From Phaeobacter italicus (lineage in GTDB: Bacteria; Pseudomonadota; Alphaproteobacteria; Rhodobacterales; Rhodobacteraceae), in the NCBI RefSeq assembly GCF_001258055.1, contig NZ_CVRM01000011.1, forward strand, positions 558,001-622,000: DNA of 64,000 nucleotides, read 5' to 3'. The notes under the pieces are model-generated. The model made no database searches. It saw only the letters and a program-made list of their open reading frames with translations, and was not told the DNA's origin. The translations under genes and the position numbers were made by a program. The first letter of the stretch is position 1. Each line of letters starts with the position of its first letter. Below are positions 7,886 through 16,876 of the stretch, piece after piece.

Positions 7886-9290
7886 TTGGCCAAATGCGCT
7901 CACATCGGACCTTTCTGGTCGGGCTGGTCCGAAATACCAGCGTGTCGCTGATACAATCCGAGGTGCGATCGAGGATGGTACGCTTTGTATCGGTACAAAG
8001 CTGCCCCCGGTGCGAGAGCTGGCCTATCAGCTGAAGATCACCCCTGGGACCGTTGCACGCGCTTACACCATGCTGACGGATGCCGGGCTCTTGCAGGCAG
8101 AGGTGGGGCGCGGGACATTTGTGGCAGAGCCGGAAAACAAAGTGCCAGATGATGTCTGGTCGCGGCAGCTTCACCTGCTTGAGGCGCAAAATCCGGGTCA
8201 TGTCAGCCTGTTCAGCCCGCGCCTGGTGGATGTGGGCCAGGTGGCTGCGCTGCGCGAAGCGATGGTCAAGGTGTCCCAGGCAGATCCGCTGCTGTTTCTG
8301 AACTATCCAACCCGCGACGCCTATGAGCCGGTGCGCGAAGTGGTGGCAGAGTGGCTGTCGGATGATCTGCTGGGCAATGTCCATCAAAATGACGTCGTGC
8401 TGACGCATGGGGGCCAGAACGGGATCCTGACGGTACTGCAGACTGTGCTGGAAGGCGCGCAGCCGACCATCCTTGTCGAAGATCTGTCTTATGCCGGTTT
8501 TCGCCGCGCGGCAGACCTGGCACGGGCGCGGGTTGTTGGGGTGGCAATGGATGAAAAGGGCATCCTGCCCGAGTCACTGGAGCTGGCGATCCGCAAGACC
8601 GGCGCCACCGTTTTGTGCACCAGCCCGGAAGTGCACAATCCAACGGGGCTCTATACCCCGCTGGAGCGGCGCAAACAGATCGTCGAGATTGCCCGCCGCC
8701 ATGAGGTGCAGATCATCGAAGATGATTGCTATCGTATGGGCGAGGCGCGTGCGCCGAGCTACCGTGTGCTTGCGCCAGAGCTGGGTTGGCATGTGACCTC
8801 TTTTTCAAAGACCATCACCCCGGCATTGCGGGTGGGTTTTGCACTGGCCCCAAAGGGGCGCGCAGCCGATCTGCGACGCACGGCTGAATACAGCTACTTC
8901 GGTATTGCCCAGCCGCTGGCAGAACTGACCCGCATCCTGCTGTCCGATCCCCGTACACCGCAGCTGGTGCGCGATGTGCGCAAAGAGATGGCCAAATATG
9001 TCCGCATCGCCGTCAATGCGCTTGGCAGTTTTGAGCTGGTCTGGTCGGACAGCGTGCCGTTTTTGTGGTTGATGCTTCCCTCTGGCTGGCGTGCGGCGGC
9101 CTTTACCCGCGCTGCCGAGGCACAAGGGGTGCAGATCAGGTCGGCAGATGAATTTGCCCTGCGGGATGGCCGCGCGCCCAATGCGGTGCGCATCGCTATC
9201 AATGGCCATGTCACCACAGCCCGCTTTGAGGACGCGATGACCCGTCTCAGAACCCTTTTGGACAATCCGCCGGAGCAAATCAGCGTTTAA
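7875..9290 (+). CDS. MocR-type regulator (GntR HTH fused to aminotransferase fold)
   Basis: This 471-residue protein has an N-terminal GntR winged helix (residues about 18-85: GTKLPPVRELAYQLKITPGTV and GRGTFVAE) joined to a PLP-dependent fold-type I aminotransferase domain. The PLP lysine is Lys312 in SFSKTITPALRVG; HNPTGLY and the EDDCYR aspartate are also present. MocR proteins sense PLP, amino acids or derivatives. This one is divergent from a DUF1127 gene, and its own promoter and start codon carry repeated TACAAT half-sites, so autoregulation and control of DUF1127 are likely. The ATG at 7875 has AAGGAAGG six bases upstream. The effector is unknown. Confidence 0.93.
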   Translation: MGTIWPNALTSDLSGRAGPKYQRVADTIRGAIEDGTLCIGTKLPPVRELAYQLKITPGTVARAYTMLTDAGLLQAEVGRGTFVAEPENKVPDDVWSRQLHLLEAQNPGHVSLFSPRLVDVGQVAALREAMVKVSQADPLLFLNYPTRDAYEPVREVVAEWLSDDLLGNVHQNDVVLTHGGQNGILTVLQTVLEGAQPTILVEDLSYAGFRRAADLARARVVGVAMDEKGILPESLELAIRKTGATVLCTSPEVHNPTGLYTPLERRKQIVEIARRHEVQIIEDDCYRMGEARAPSYRVLAPELGWHVTSFSKTITPALRVGFALAPKGRAADLRRTAEYSYFGIAQPLAELTRILLSDPRTPQLVRDVRKEMAKYVRIAVNALGSFELVWSDSVPFLWLMLPSGWRAAAFTRAAEAQGVQIRSADEFALRDGRAPNAVRIAINGHVTTARFEDAMTRLRTLLDNPPEQISV

Positions 9291-9358
9291 GCGTGGGGTA
9301 TTATATTACCTATTTTTTAAGACTTTGAAAACGCATGATTTTATGTAGGTTTGGGGTG

Positions 9359-9387
9359 TTGACCTGCGCTTTTATCCACCGTAAACC
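9359..9387 (+). promoter_or_regulatory. Candidate promoter of rplM-rpsI
   Basis: TTGACC at 9359-9364 is followed after 17 bp by TAAACC at 9382-9387, about 65 bp upstream of the rplM start. The -35 box is near consensus; the -10 box is weak, as often seen in this group. Confidence 0.4.
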
Positions 9388-9452
9388 CCGTCCATCGAAT
9401 TCGGGTGGCCCGTGATGGGTTTGCCCTTAACGTCAAACAGGATTTACCTGAT

Positions 9453-9911
9453 ATGAAAACCTTCTCTGCTACCCCGGCAGACATCGACAAGAAGTGGATC
9501 ATCATCGACGCCGAGGGCGTGGTGCTGGGCCGTCTTGCATCGATCGTCGCCATGCGTCTGCGTGGCAAGCACAAGCCGTCCTTCACTCCGCACATGGACA
9601 TGGGCGACAACGTCATCGTGATCAACGCTGACAAGGTTCAGATGACCGGCAAGAAGCGCGAAGAGCACTTCTACTGGCACACTGGCCACCCCGGCGGCAT
9701 CAAATCCCGCACCAAACAGCAGATCCTGGAAGGCGCGCACCCTGAGCGCGTGGTTTACCAGGCTGTTAAGCGCATGCTGCCCGGCAACCGTCTGTCCCGT
9801 CAGCAAATGACCAACCTGCGTATCTACGCTGGTGCCCAGCACCCGCACGAAGCCCAGGCCCCCGAAGTTCTGGACGTCAAGTCCATGAACAAGAAAAACA
9901 CCCGGAGCTGA
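9453..9911 (+). CDS. rplM: 50S ribosomal protein L13
   Basis: L13 is an early-assembly protein of the large subunit that binds 23S rRNA. The ATG at 9453 gives 152 residues beginning [15 protein letters not shown], the normal N-terminus; the frame extends upstream to 9405 without family support. Conserved blocks [24 protein letters not shown] and [13 protein letters not shown] are visible. rpsI follows after 5 bp and a terminator closes the pair, the standard rplM-rpsI operon. Confidence 0.98.
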   Translation: MKTFSATPADIDKKWIIIDAEGVVLGRLASIVAMRLRGKHKPSFTPHMDMGDNVIVINADKVQMTGKKREEHFYWHTGHPGGIKSRTKQQILEGAHPERVVYQAVKRMLPGNRLSRQQMTNLRIYAGAQHPHEAQAPEVLDVKSMNKKNTRS

Positions 9912-9916
9912 GACCG

Positions 9917-10402
9917 ATGGCTGATCAGATCAACACTCTCGAAGAGCTCGCAGCTGCAACCGGTGTGGAAGCAGTCGCTGAAGAAACCATCGTTCGTGAA
10001 CCCGTTCGTGACGAACTGGGCCGCGCCTATGCGACCGGCAAGCGTAAAGACGCTGTTGCCCGTGTCTGGATCAAGCCGGGCTCCGGCAAGGTCTCTGTGA
10101 ACGGCAAAGAGCTGAACGCATATTTCGCACGTCCCGTTCTGCAGATGATCCTGCGCCAGCCGTTCCAGGTTGCCGGTGTCGAGGACCAGTTCGACGTCTA
10201 CGCAACCGTCAAAGGCGGTGGCCTGTCCGGTCAGGCCGGTGCGGTCAAGCACGGTATCTCCAAAGCGCTGCAGCTTTATGATCCGTCCCTGCGTGGCGCA
10301 CTGAAAGCCGCTGGCTTCCTGACCCGCGACAGCCGCGTTGTTGAGCGTAAGAAGTTCGGCCGCCGCAAGGCCCGTCGTTCCTTCCAGTTCTCCAAGCGTT
10401 AA
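9917..10402 (+). CDS. rpsI: 30S ribosomal protein S9
   Basis: The 161-residue S9 has the expected central core ([20 protein letters not shown]) and the basic tail ending in SFQFSKR that reaches towards the P-site tRNA. About 30 acidic, alanine-rich residues precede the core; such extensions are common in alphaproteobacterial S9. It is the second gene of the rplM-rpsI operon, starting 5 bp after rplM, and is followed by a strong terminator. Confidence 0.98.
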   Translation: MADQINTLEELAAATGVEAVAEETIVREPVRDELGRAYATGKRKDAVARVWIKPGSGKVSVNGKELNAYFARPVLQMILRQPFQVAGVEDQFDVYATVKGGGLSGQAGAVKHGISKALQLYDPSLRGALKAAGFLTRDSRVVERKKFGRRKARRSFQFSKR

Positions 10403-10423
10403 GCTTACGGACCAAGATTTTGG

Positions 10424-10455
10424 AAAAGGCCGCAGCACTCTGCGGCCTTTTTCTT
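10424..10455 (+). terminator. Terminator of rplM-rpsI
   Basis: Perfect stem GGCCGCAG / CTGCGGCC with a CACT loop, flanked by A-run and T-run that extend the stem, then TTTTTC. It lies 22 bp after the rpsI stop. Confidence 0.95.
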
Positions 10456-10503
10456 TTGCGCCCACCCGGCAATCCCCAGCCATGTCGGCTGCTGGCGGGG
10501 TGA

Positions 10504-10530
10504 AAAAAACCGCCCAGATGGGCGGTTTTC
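10504..10530 (-). terminator. Terminator of the GT25/FkbM operon
   Basis: On the minus strand the stem AAAACCGCCC / GGGCGGTTTT closes a four-base loop and continues into seven T residues, 11 bp after the stop of the glycosyltransferase gene. Confidence 0.85.
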
Positions 10531-10540
10531 TCTTATGGGA

Positions 10541-11392
10541 TCAATCCCACCTGAGCTGTTTGTTTAAATCTGGACGACCCCACCGGTATTTGGACTGGTC
10601 CGCCTTCTTTATCTCAGCTGCGGCTTTCTTTCGGTGGCGCATCCGTAGGATCTCTTTGCGAAGACGATACAGCAGGGGACCGGAAAACTGACGGTCCTTG
10701 CGGGTTCTGACATCTGTCCGCTTGGTTGCCTTGAGGAAATCGGGAATGTCACGGCTCGAATCTGCGTAAGAGCCGAATTGGGCCTGAACAGCTGCGGCAG
10801 GCTCGATCTGATAAATCGGGTGGGTGTGCCCTCGGGCACCACGAGCGGCTGGATCTGGGTCGAACAGATAATCATCAACTGTCCGTTCAATGCGGGCCGT
10901 CGCTGCCATGTTGGCTGCTGTGTCAGGATCGACGACATATGCGGCCGCGCTTGGTGCCAGTGTTTTGATCTGGTTGAGCTGATATCCGCAATCTGTGGCG
11001 GTGCCCGCGCGGCGCAACATGGGGGTTGAAACGGCGTCCAGTCTGACAATTCCCTTCGGTGCGTTGGCCATCAACTCTGACGCGATCCGGCCAAAATCAT
11101 CCGAAAACAGAAGATCATCCTCAAGCACCAGTCCAGGCTGGCCAGACGCAGCAATCCGCTTCCAACAGTCCATGTGACTGCGGAAGATTTCGATATCGCT
11201 TGCCGGGAGATCCCAGCGATCGCTCATCCAGCGGCCTGGGGTGAATTCCGCAGGAGGCGTCCAGTCTGGAGCCTTGATGTCCACGCAAAGGGCGCGTTGA
11301 ACCTCAGTGCCTGGCAGCAGACGCGACAGTTCGCTCAGCATATGAGCGCGTCGATCCGGTGCCCGGTCAAGGTTGATCAGAAAAACGTTCAT
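10541..11392 (-). CDS. Glycosyltransferase family 25 (LPS-type) protein
   Basis: The 283-residue protein begins with the GT25 signature MNVFLINLDRAPDRR and has the LVLEDDLLFSDDF block (the EDD/D-x-D type donor-binding site) near residues 85-105, as in LOS/LPS galactosyltransferases. The C-terminal 60 residues are basic. It is the second gene of a two-gene unit, starting 6 bp after the FkbM-type methyltransferase stop, so the pair probably decorates a surface glycan. Donor and acceptor sugars are not deducible. Confidence 0.85.
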   Translation of the reverse strand: MNVFLINLDRAPDRRAHMLSELSRLLPGTEVQRALCVDIKAPDWTPPAEFTPGRWMSDRWDLPASDIEIFRSHMDCWKRIAASGQPGLVLEDDLLFSDDFGRIASELMANAPKGIVRLDAVSTPMLRRAGTATDCGYQLNQIKTLAPSAAAYVVDPDTAANMAATARIERTVDDYLFDPDPAARGARGHTHPIYQIEPAAAVQAQFGSYADSSRDIPDFLKATKRTDVRTRKDRQFSGPLLYRLRKEILRMRHRKKAAAEIKKADQSKYRWGRPDLNKQLRWD

Positions 11393-11398
11393 GTTGAG

Positions 11399-12220
11399 TC
11401 ACCAGAACTTTGGAAAATCACGAACTGGCAGATCGTGACTGTTTGGCGCGTCAAGTGGGTGCGGATAAGGGGCAGGCGACAGCGGCTTGGCCTTTATCCG
11501 ATCCTTCCGGATCAAAGTGAGTTCCAGCAGTGGTGGGATCTGACGACCAAGAATCGTTACAGGAGGCGTGACCGTATTTGGGTGAAGATGACAAATAACG
11601 TGATTCTCGCACAGCAAGTCCATGAAAGACGCCAGTTCCGACCGGCGTGATCCAAGCAACATCCTATCGATTTCGTGCAGCTCAATGGCGATGATCCGGA
11701 ACCGATCCAGAAGAGCGCGCGGTGTCGCTGGCAGGACGCTGTATTCAAAGCCTTCGATGTCCATCTGCAGCAACAAATCACCCGAGGGAGATGTGCGGTT
11801 GACCCAAGAGTCAAACGACATGAAGGTCTCGGCCGGACCATTGCCGATCATCATCTTTTCAAAGTGCATATTGGGGGCAAGGTTACGGGGTTCTTCGACG
11901 GTTCCATCGGCCAGAAAACACTCGATACCCCGCGATGCGATTTCTAAGTCAAACCCAACGGTCTCATCCACACCGGGAGAGTAGAGCGCTTGGATGCCGT
12001 CAAAGTCGTCGGGAAGCAGATAGCCGCCATCGAGATCGCCGCCCACACGAACCAAAGGAAGGCCGCTCTCCCAAGGTGAGAACCGAGACATCAGGGTCTC
12101 AATTTCAGCCCGCTCGCCCGGTGTCAGCTTGGCTTCGATTGCCTTCGCGGTCTCGTTGGCGCGCTTCTCTCCCCGGAGAAACTTCCGCCGGTGGTTCCAT
12201 TTCGACAGCAAGCTCTTCAT
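11399..12220 (-). CDS. FkbM family methyltransferase
   Basis: This 273-residue protein carries FkbM-type features: GGDLDGGYLLP followed by ALYSPGVDETVGFDLEIA (a degenerate SAM-binding loop), then a conserved acidic LLLQMDIEGFEYSVL block and IIAIELHEID. FkbM enzymes O-methylate sugars or other hydroxyls. The ATG at 12220 has AAGG at short spacing. It is co-oriented with, and 6 bp ahead of, the GT25 gene, which supports a role in surface-polysaccharide modification. Confidence 0.85.
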   Translation of the reverse strand: MKSLLSKWNHRRKFLRGEKRANETAKAIEAKLTPGERAEIETLMSRFSPWESGLPLVRVGGDLDGGYLLPDDFDGIQALYSPGVDETVGFDLEIASRGIECFLADGTVEEPRNLAPNMHFEKMMIGNGPAETFMSFDSWVNRTSPSGDLLLQMDIEGFEYSVLPATPRALLDRFRIIAIELHEIDRMLLGSRRSELASFMDLLCENHVICHLHPNTVTPPVTILGRQIPPLLELTLIRKDRIKAKPLSPAPYPHPLDAPNSHDLPVRDFPKFW

Positions 12221-12333
12221 CTTAGGCCTTGTTTTCTATGAGGTATGTCAGGTGCAAATGCTGGGCGTGGTTGATGCGTTGGTGGCGCGTGCCGGGCCCG
12301 TTTCGTCTGCCCTATCAGATGGCAGTAGCAGGT

Positions 12334-12951
12334 TCACCTGTCCGGTTCAATCAGGCCCAGTCCGCGCAGATAGATGCCGATGCCGCTCTCCAAAAGATCT
12401 TCGGGGGGGAAGGGGGAGGCGGCGCCGGGAGAGTTGCGCGCATATAGCTCGACCACCCCGTGGCTCATGGCCATGACATGTGCCGAAAACATCGATGCGG
12501 GTGGGCGTTTCTCGGCGGGGATGTGCTGGCTCAGATCAGAGGCCGCGCGCTCAAGGATGCCGCGCGCGCGGGCCGCGGCCTCGGCCAGCTCCGGGGTGCG
12601 GTTGACGGATATGCCGCTTTCAAACATTGCGATGTAATGGCCCGGATGTTTGCGTGCAAAGGCGAGATAGGCCCGCCCGGTTGCCTCAAATGCGGCCAGT
12701 GCAGAGGGCTGGTATTTGTCGTAGGCGTGCTGCATCAGATCGGCAAACATGATGTAACCCTGTCGGCCGGCTTCTGCGATCAGATCCTCACGCCCATCGA
12801 AATGGCGATAAACGGCAGCGGGCGTCACCCCGGCCTGTTTTGCGGCTTCCGACAGGGTAAAGCCCGTGGGGCCCTTTGCCTCGATTAGGTGGAGCGCGGC
12901 CTCGACCAGCGCCTGCCGGAGGTTGCCGTGATGATAGCCGCGTTTAGGCAT
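12334..12951 (-). CDS. TetR/AcrR family transcriptional regulator
   Basis: The N-terminal HTH is clear: [19 protein letters not shown], then [20 protein letters not shown], the typical TetR helix 2-turn-helix 3 with a YRHF ending. The remaining part is a helical ligand/dimerisation domain resembling the TetR_C_33/WHG type. The ATG at 12951 ([10 protein letters not shown]) gives 205 residues; an upstream frame to 13020 lies within ppk2. It overlaps the ppk2 stop by 8 bp, so it is probably co-transcribed with ppk2. Ligand and targets unknown. Confidence 0.9.
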   Translation of the reverse strand: MPKRGYHHGNLRQALVEAALHLIEAKGPTGFTLSEAAKQAGVTPAAVYRHFDGREDLIAEAGRQGYIMFADLMQHAYDKYQPSALAAFEATGRAYLAFARKHPGHYIAMFESGISVNRTPELAEAAARARGILERAASDLSQHIPAEKRPPASMFSAHVMAMSHGVVELYARNSPGAASPFPPEDLLESGIGIYLRGLGLIEPDR

Positions 12952-13813
12952 TCCACAGATCCGGTCCGCCGCAGATGCCCGCGTCAATCGTGCCAAGCGC
13001 CTCGTGGTCTTTGTTGGCATAGTCGATGCGGCTCAGGACACTGCGGATGGCCGCGAGGCGGGCGCGGCGTTTGTCGTCAGAGCGGACAATGGTCCAGGGC
13101 GCATGGGGCGTATGGCTGCGGCTGAGTGTGTCGCCAATCGCGGCTGTGTATTCCTCCCAAAGGGACAGCCCCTTGACGTCAATGGAACTCAGCTTCCATT
13201 GCTTCAGCGGGTCGCGCTCGCGGGCAAGAAACCGGCGCAGCTGCTCTGCGCGACCCACATTCAGCCAGATCTTGAACAGCTGGATGCCATCCTCTGTCAG
13301 CGCCTCTTCAAAGCCGCCAACCTGATGAAAGAAGTGTTCTTTCTGGGCTTCGGTGCAAAAGCCGAAAACAGGTTCGACCACACCGCGATTGTACCAGCTG
13401 CGATCAAAGAACGTCAGCTCTCCGGCAGAGGGGAGATGGGCGATATAGCGCTGGAAATACCATTGGCTGCGCTCTTGCTCTGTGGGTTTGGACAGGGCCA
13501 CGATCCGGGCGCCACGCGGGTTCAGGTTTTCGCGAAACCGCTTGATCGTGCCCCCTTTGCCAGCCGCGTCGCGCCCCTCAAACAGGATCGCAATCCGCGC
13601 ACCGCTGTCGCGCACCCAGGACTGGAGCTTTACCAATTCGATCTGCAGCGCCTGCATCTGTTTTTCATACGCCTTGCGCCCCATCCGCTCGTCATAGGGA
13701 TAGCTGGGGTCCAGAACGTCGTCCTTGTCGGCGGCGCCAATCGCGTCACGGATGTCCTGTGGCGCATCCTCTTCGTAAAAGCGGCTGATGGCACCGTCAA
13801 AGGGCAGGGGCAT
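12944..13813 (-). CDS. ppk2: Polyphosphate kinase 2
   Basis: PPK2 transfers phosphate between polyphosphate and nucleoside diphosphates (class I) in the cytoplasm. The 289-residue single-domain protein has Walker [12 protein letters not shown] (residues 79-88), the Walker B/catalytic [16 protein letters not shown] and the lid-region [10 protein letters not shown] and [15 protein letters not shown]. The start codon follows AAGGA at 7 bp. It is followed by a tetR gene with an 8-bp overlap, suggesting that phosphate/polyphosphate metabolism and that regulator share a transcript. Confidence 0.94.
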   Translation of the reverse strand: MPLPFDGAISRFYEEDAPQDIRDAIGAADKDDVLDPSYPYDERMGRKAYEKQMQALQIELVKLQSWVRDSGARIAILFEGRDAAGKGGTIKRFRENLNPRGARIVALSKPTEQERSQWYFQRYIAHLPSAGELTFFDRSWYNRGVVEPVFGFCTEAQKEHFFHQVGGFEEALTEDGIQLFKIWLNVGRAEQLRRFLARERDPLKQWKLSSIDVKGLSLWEEYTAAIGDTLSRSHTPHAPWTIVRSDDKRRARLAAIRSVLSRIDYANKDHEALGTIDAGICGGPDLWNA

Positions 13814-13873
13814 ATGAAATTCCTTCTGTCTTCTAACCCTTATATGGGGCTTTGGCGCGAAATGTGAATCGTT

Positions 13874-14905
13874 TTAACGAAGACGTGCCTGCGCTGCTGC
13901 CCGCTCTGCGGCACGATCGACCGCGGCGGCGACGGCGTCGGTCGCGACCTGATGGGGCATATGGCCAATCCCATCCAGCACCGTGAGGTTGACCGCCTGC
14001 GCATCGCGTTCCAATTGCCGGGCGTGCAGATCAAGGCTGACAGTTGTGTCTGCGCTGCCGTGGACGGCCTCGATCGGGAGGCGGAGCGCTGGGTAACGGG
14101 GGGCCATTGCGGTGATTTCTGCCAGCAGGTTTGCCCGTTGCAGCGCATTGGCCCGCATGACAGAGCGGCGCAAGGTGAGCCCCGGGCCAAAGTGGTCGAA
14201 ATAACCCTCTGGAACCGGCTGGGGTTCAAACACTTCGGTCAGGGTGTCGCGGATGGTCTGGCGCGGCACAAAGGCCGTCAGCAGGGGGACCACCAGCGCC
14301 TGACCCAAAGGCGACGATGTGATCTTGTAAAACCGGCTGAGGGGTGTGGGCCAGGGGTGGGATACCCCCCCGACAGTCACCAGCGCAGAGAGAGAGCCAG
14401 GCGCATCCAGCGCCCAGGCAAGCGCAACCCCGCCACCATAGCTCTGGCCCAGAACGATTGGCGCCCGCACGTCGAGTTGGGCAACGGCACCGCGGATCAG
14501 TCGGGCCTGTTCGGCCAGGCTCGCGCCGGTGTGGTCGGCCCGGCTGCTGTAGCCCAGGCCGGGGCGGTCAACGATCACGATGCGGTAGCGATCGCGCAGC
14601 GCCGGGGCGAGCCGGAAACTCATATCGCGGATATGGCCGCTGGCGCCGTGGATCAGGACCAGGTCAGGGGCAGGGGCGTCAGACGACCATCCGGCAGGCT
14701 GGCCCAAGTCCAGAACATGGACCTGTTCGCCTGTGACCTCCAGAAACTGGCCTTGCGGTGGGTAGTTTGCCACCGCCACCGCCTCGCGCACCGACGCCCG
14801 CCACAATGTGACGCCCGCACCCAGTGCGAGGACAAGTGATGTCGCCAGCACGGCCTTAGCGGCCGATCTCTGCCAGATCGAAGGGGGTCGACTGGTAGAT
14901 GTCAT
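13874..14905 (-). CDS. Alpha/beta hydrolase with N-terminal membrane anchor
   Basis: The protein has an alpha/beta-hydrolase core with LIHGASGH (oxyanion hole), the nucleophile elbow GQSYGGG and a C-terminal VHGSADTTV ... GIGHMPH (acid and histidine). A hydrophobic segment ([18 protein letters not shown]) precedes the core, so it is probably membrane-anchored or exported. The start is uncertain: ATG at 14905 gives positive charges before the hydrophobic helix but overlaps metA by 50 bp, while a GTG at 14851 lies just downstream of the metA stop (14856) and would truncate the charged leader. Substrate unknown. It is co-oriented with metA but is not MetX-like. Confidence 0.82.
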   Translation of the reverse strand: MTSTSRPPSIWQRSAAKAVLATSLVLALGAGVTLWRASVREAVAVANYPPQGQFLEVTGEQVHVLDLGQPAGWSSDAPAPDLVLIHGASGHIRDMSFRLAPALRDRYRIVIVDRPGLGYSSRADHTGASLAEQARLIRGAVAQLDVRAPIVLGQSYGGGVALAWALDAPGSLSALVTVGGVSHPWPTPLSRFYKITSSPLGQALVVPLLTAFVPRQTIRDTLTEVFEPQPVPEGYFDHFGPGLTLRRSVMRANALQRANLLAEITAMAPRYPALRLPIEAVHGSADTTVSLDLHARQLERDAQAVNLTVLDGIGHMPHQVATDAVAAAVDRAAERAAAQARLR

Positions 14906-15773
14906 TGATCCAGTTGCCATAAAGAAGATGGGCATGGCTGCGCCATCTGTTCTGGGGTTTGCGGCTCGGGTCGTCGTCAGGGTAGTAGTTGATCGGAACA
15001 TTGATCGGCGTGCCGCTTTCGACATCACGATCATATTCCTGTTTCAACGTATCACTGTCGTATTCGAAGTGATTGAAAATATAGAGCGCACGATGACCCG
15101 GATCCTGCACCAGACAGGGGCCGACTTCGGGGCTGCCGAGAAGAGTGGTCAGACCGGGGCGCGCATCAATTTCATCCTGGCGGATTTCGGTCCAGCGCGA
15201 GACGGGGATCACACAGTCATCAGAGAACCCGCGCAGATAGGGGGATGCGGGGTCCATGTTCTGGTGACGGAAACAGCCGAATGCCTTGTGATCCAGCATG
15301 TGTTTTTTCACGCCGTGGAAGTAGTTGATCATCGCCATCCCACCCCAGCAGACGCCAAAGGTGGAGTGGACATTGGTCTGGGTCCAGTCAAAGACCTCGC
15401 GCAGTTCGTCCCAATAGGTCACATCGTCAAACGGCAGGTGCTCAATCGGGGCGCCGGTGATGATGAGCCCGTCAAATCGTTCGTCCTTGATCTCCTGAAA
15501 CGGGCGGTAGAACTCTGCCATATGCTCGGCGGCAGTATTGCGGGTCTGATGTTCTGTCATGCGGATCAGTGACAGTTCAATCTGCAGCGGCGTTGCACCG
15601 ATCAGGCGGGCAAACTGGTTTTCCGTCTGGATTTTCTTGGGCATCAGGTTCAGCAAACCGATGCGCAGGGGGCGGATGTCCTGACGTGCCGCCTGATCCG
15701 GCGACATGACCATCACGCCTTCGTTCGTGAGAACGTCATAGGCGGGCAGGTCAGCGGGGATCTTGATCGGCAT
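14856..15773 (-). CDS. metA: Homoserine O-acyltransferase (MetA type, acetyl-specific by Glu111)
   Basis: MetA activates homoserine by O-acylation in methionine biosynthesis. The 305-residue protein has the catalytic Cys142 (FGVCWGG), His235 and Glu237 (FNHFEYD) at the exact family positions. The specificity position 111 is glutamate (TGAPIEH), the residue that in characterised homologues selects acetyl-CoA; glycine there selects succinyl-CoA. The product is therefore predicted to be O-acetylhomoserine despite the common name homoserine succinyltransferase. The 56-bp upstream gap holds no SAM-II-like riboswitch. It overlaps the likely alpha/beta hydrolase start downstream. Confidence 0.95.
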   Translation of the reverse strand: MPIKIPADLPAYDVLTNEGVMVMSPDQAARQDIRPLRIGLLNLMPKKIQTENQFARLIGATPLQIELSLIRMTEHQTRNTAAEHMAEFYRPFQEIKDERFDGLIITGAPIEHLPFDDVTYWDELREVFDWTQTNVHSTFGVCWGGMAMINYFHGVKKHMLDHKAFGCFRHQNMDPASPYLRGFSDDCVIPVSRWTEIRQDEIDARPGLTTLLGSPEVGPCLVQDPGHRALYIFNHFEYDSDTLKQEYDRDVESGTPINVPINYYPDDDPSRKPQNRWRSHAHLLYGNWINDIYQSTPFDLAEIGR

Positions 15774-15829
15774 GTCTTATCCTTTTTCGTCGTATGGCGG
15801 CCTCGTTCTGAGGTCCGGGATGGTGAGAT

Positions 15830-16702
15830 CTAGAAGGCCTGTGCCCGAAGCTCAAGAGCGTTGGCGATCACGTCTGTGAAATCAGCCTCACTTCGAACCG
15901 AGGCAATCTGGTCGGCGGTGACCGTAACCCCCCAGTTTTTCGCCATCGCCTCATAGCGGGGCTGGCGGTGTGCCAGGGCCTGGGCATAGGTCCAGCGGAT
16001 AAAGGTGTCGGGGTCGACCTGTTCCTCGGATAGGGCGTTTTCCTTTAGATACTCTTGCCAGACCCGCGCGAGAAAGGCCGGCTGATAGGCCATCGGCTTG
16101 GGGGCTCTGTCAAAGCGGCGGATCAATTCCTGGGTGTGGGCCTCGTCCCCTTTGATCCAGACCATCAGGGTCTGCTGCGACAGCTGCGTCAGCAGCGGAT
16201 CGCTCGGATCGTCGGCCTCTACCCATTCGCAGATGCTGCCACCGGTGTCACAGATGAAGTTGGGATAATCGTAAAGCCGTTCGGCCCGGTCGATGAAATA
16301 GCCGGTGTCGCGCAGCGCATTCAGCTCGGCGGTGCGGAACTGGTCCTGACGGCGGGTATATTCCGCCATCGGCAGCCCGCCTTTGTCCGGGTTGCCGGGT
16401 TTGCCAAGATAAGAGGCAACGGGGGTGAGATTTTCGAAGCTGATGTTTGAGCCGATATAGATGGAATCCGACAGCAGCAGATCGCGCAGAAACGGGACTT
16501 TCATCGCCTCTGCCTTGGCATTGTCGGCGATGTATTCGCCCATGTAGCGGGTGCCGATGCGGTAATCGATCGAATAGTGAAACCAGCTCCCCGAACCCCG
16601 CAGGATGTTGGAGATATATGTTTTGCCCAGACCGGACATGCCAAAGAATAAAACCCGTTTCTGGGGCGCGTTGCGCCACTCTTCGGCAGAGGAATAAAGC
16701 AT
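15830..16702 (-). CDS. P-loop ATPase of unknown function
   Basis: The 290-residue protein has an N-terminal Walker A motif, LFFGMSGLGKTY (residues 18-29), so it binds ATP/GTP. Other visible blocks are SIDYRIGTRYMGEYI, FICDTGGSICEWVE (a possible Walker B-like or acidic strand) and LMVWIKGDEAHTQELIRRFDRAPKPMAYQP, which recalls kinase-like or nucleotidyl-dependent P-loop proteins. No signal peptide or transmembrane helix is seen. It lies 56 bp upstream of metA on the same strand. I do not recognise a characterised homologue; roseobacter genomes carry it as a conserved ATPase. Confidence 0.8.
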   Translation of the reverse strand: MLYSSAEEWRNAPQKRVLFFGMSGLGKTYISNILRGSGSWFHYSIDYRIGTRYMGEYIADNAKAEAMKVPFLRDLLLSDSIYIGSNISFENLTPVASYLGKPGNPDKGGLPMAEYTRRQDQFRTAELNALRDTGYFIDRAERLYDYPNFICDTGGSICEWVEADDPSDPLLTQLSQQTLMVWIKGDEAHTQELIRRFDRAPKPMAYQPAFLARVWQEYLKENALSEEQVDPDTFIRWTYAQALAHRQPRYEAMAKNWGVTVTADQIASVRSEADFTDVIANALELRAQAF

Positions 16703-16810
16703 CTGAAATCCGGTCCCTTTTGGTTCTTTGCCTTGCTACTGACCAATGTCGCGTGGGTCAATCGCGACCAGATGTCCCGCGTTCGCCTGCCCAAGCTGCG
16801 GACAAATGAA

Positions 16811-16837
16811 AACCCCCGCATCACCGGGATGCGGGGG
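16811..16837 (-). terminator. Terminator of the FadL-type porin gene
   Basis: On the minus strand a perfect 10-bp stem (CCCCCGCATC / GATGCGGGGG, five-base loop) is followed by TTTTC, 39 bp after the stop codon of the porin gene. Confidence 0.85.
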
Positions 16838-16876
16838 CTGTCTGGTTACCGCGCTGGGGCGCGGCCTGTCACGGGA

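Noticed and set aside
15774-15829. SAM-II-type riboswitch upstream of metA, expected in alphaproteobacteria
   Set aside because: The 56-bp gap contains no SAM-II core pattern and is too short for one beyond the upstream gene.
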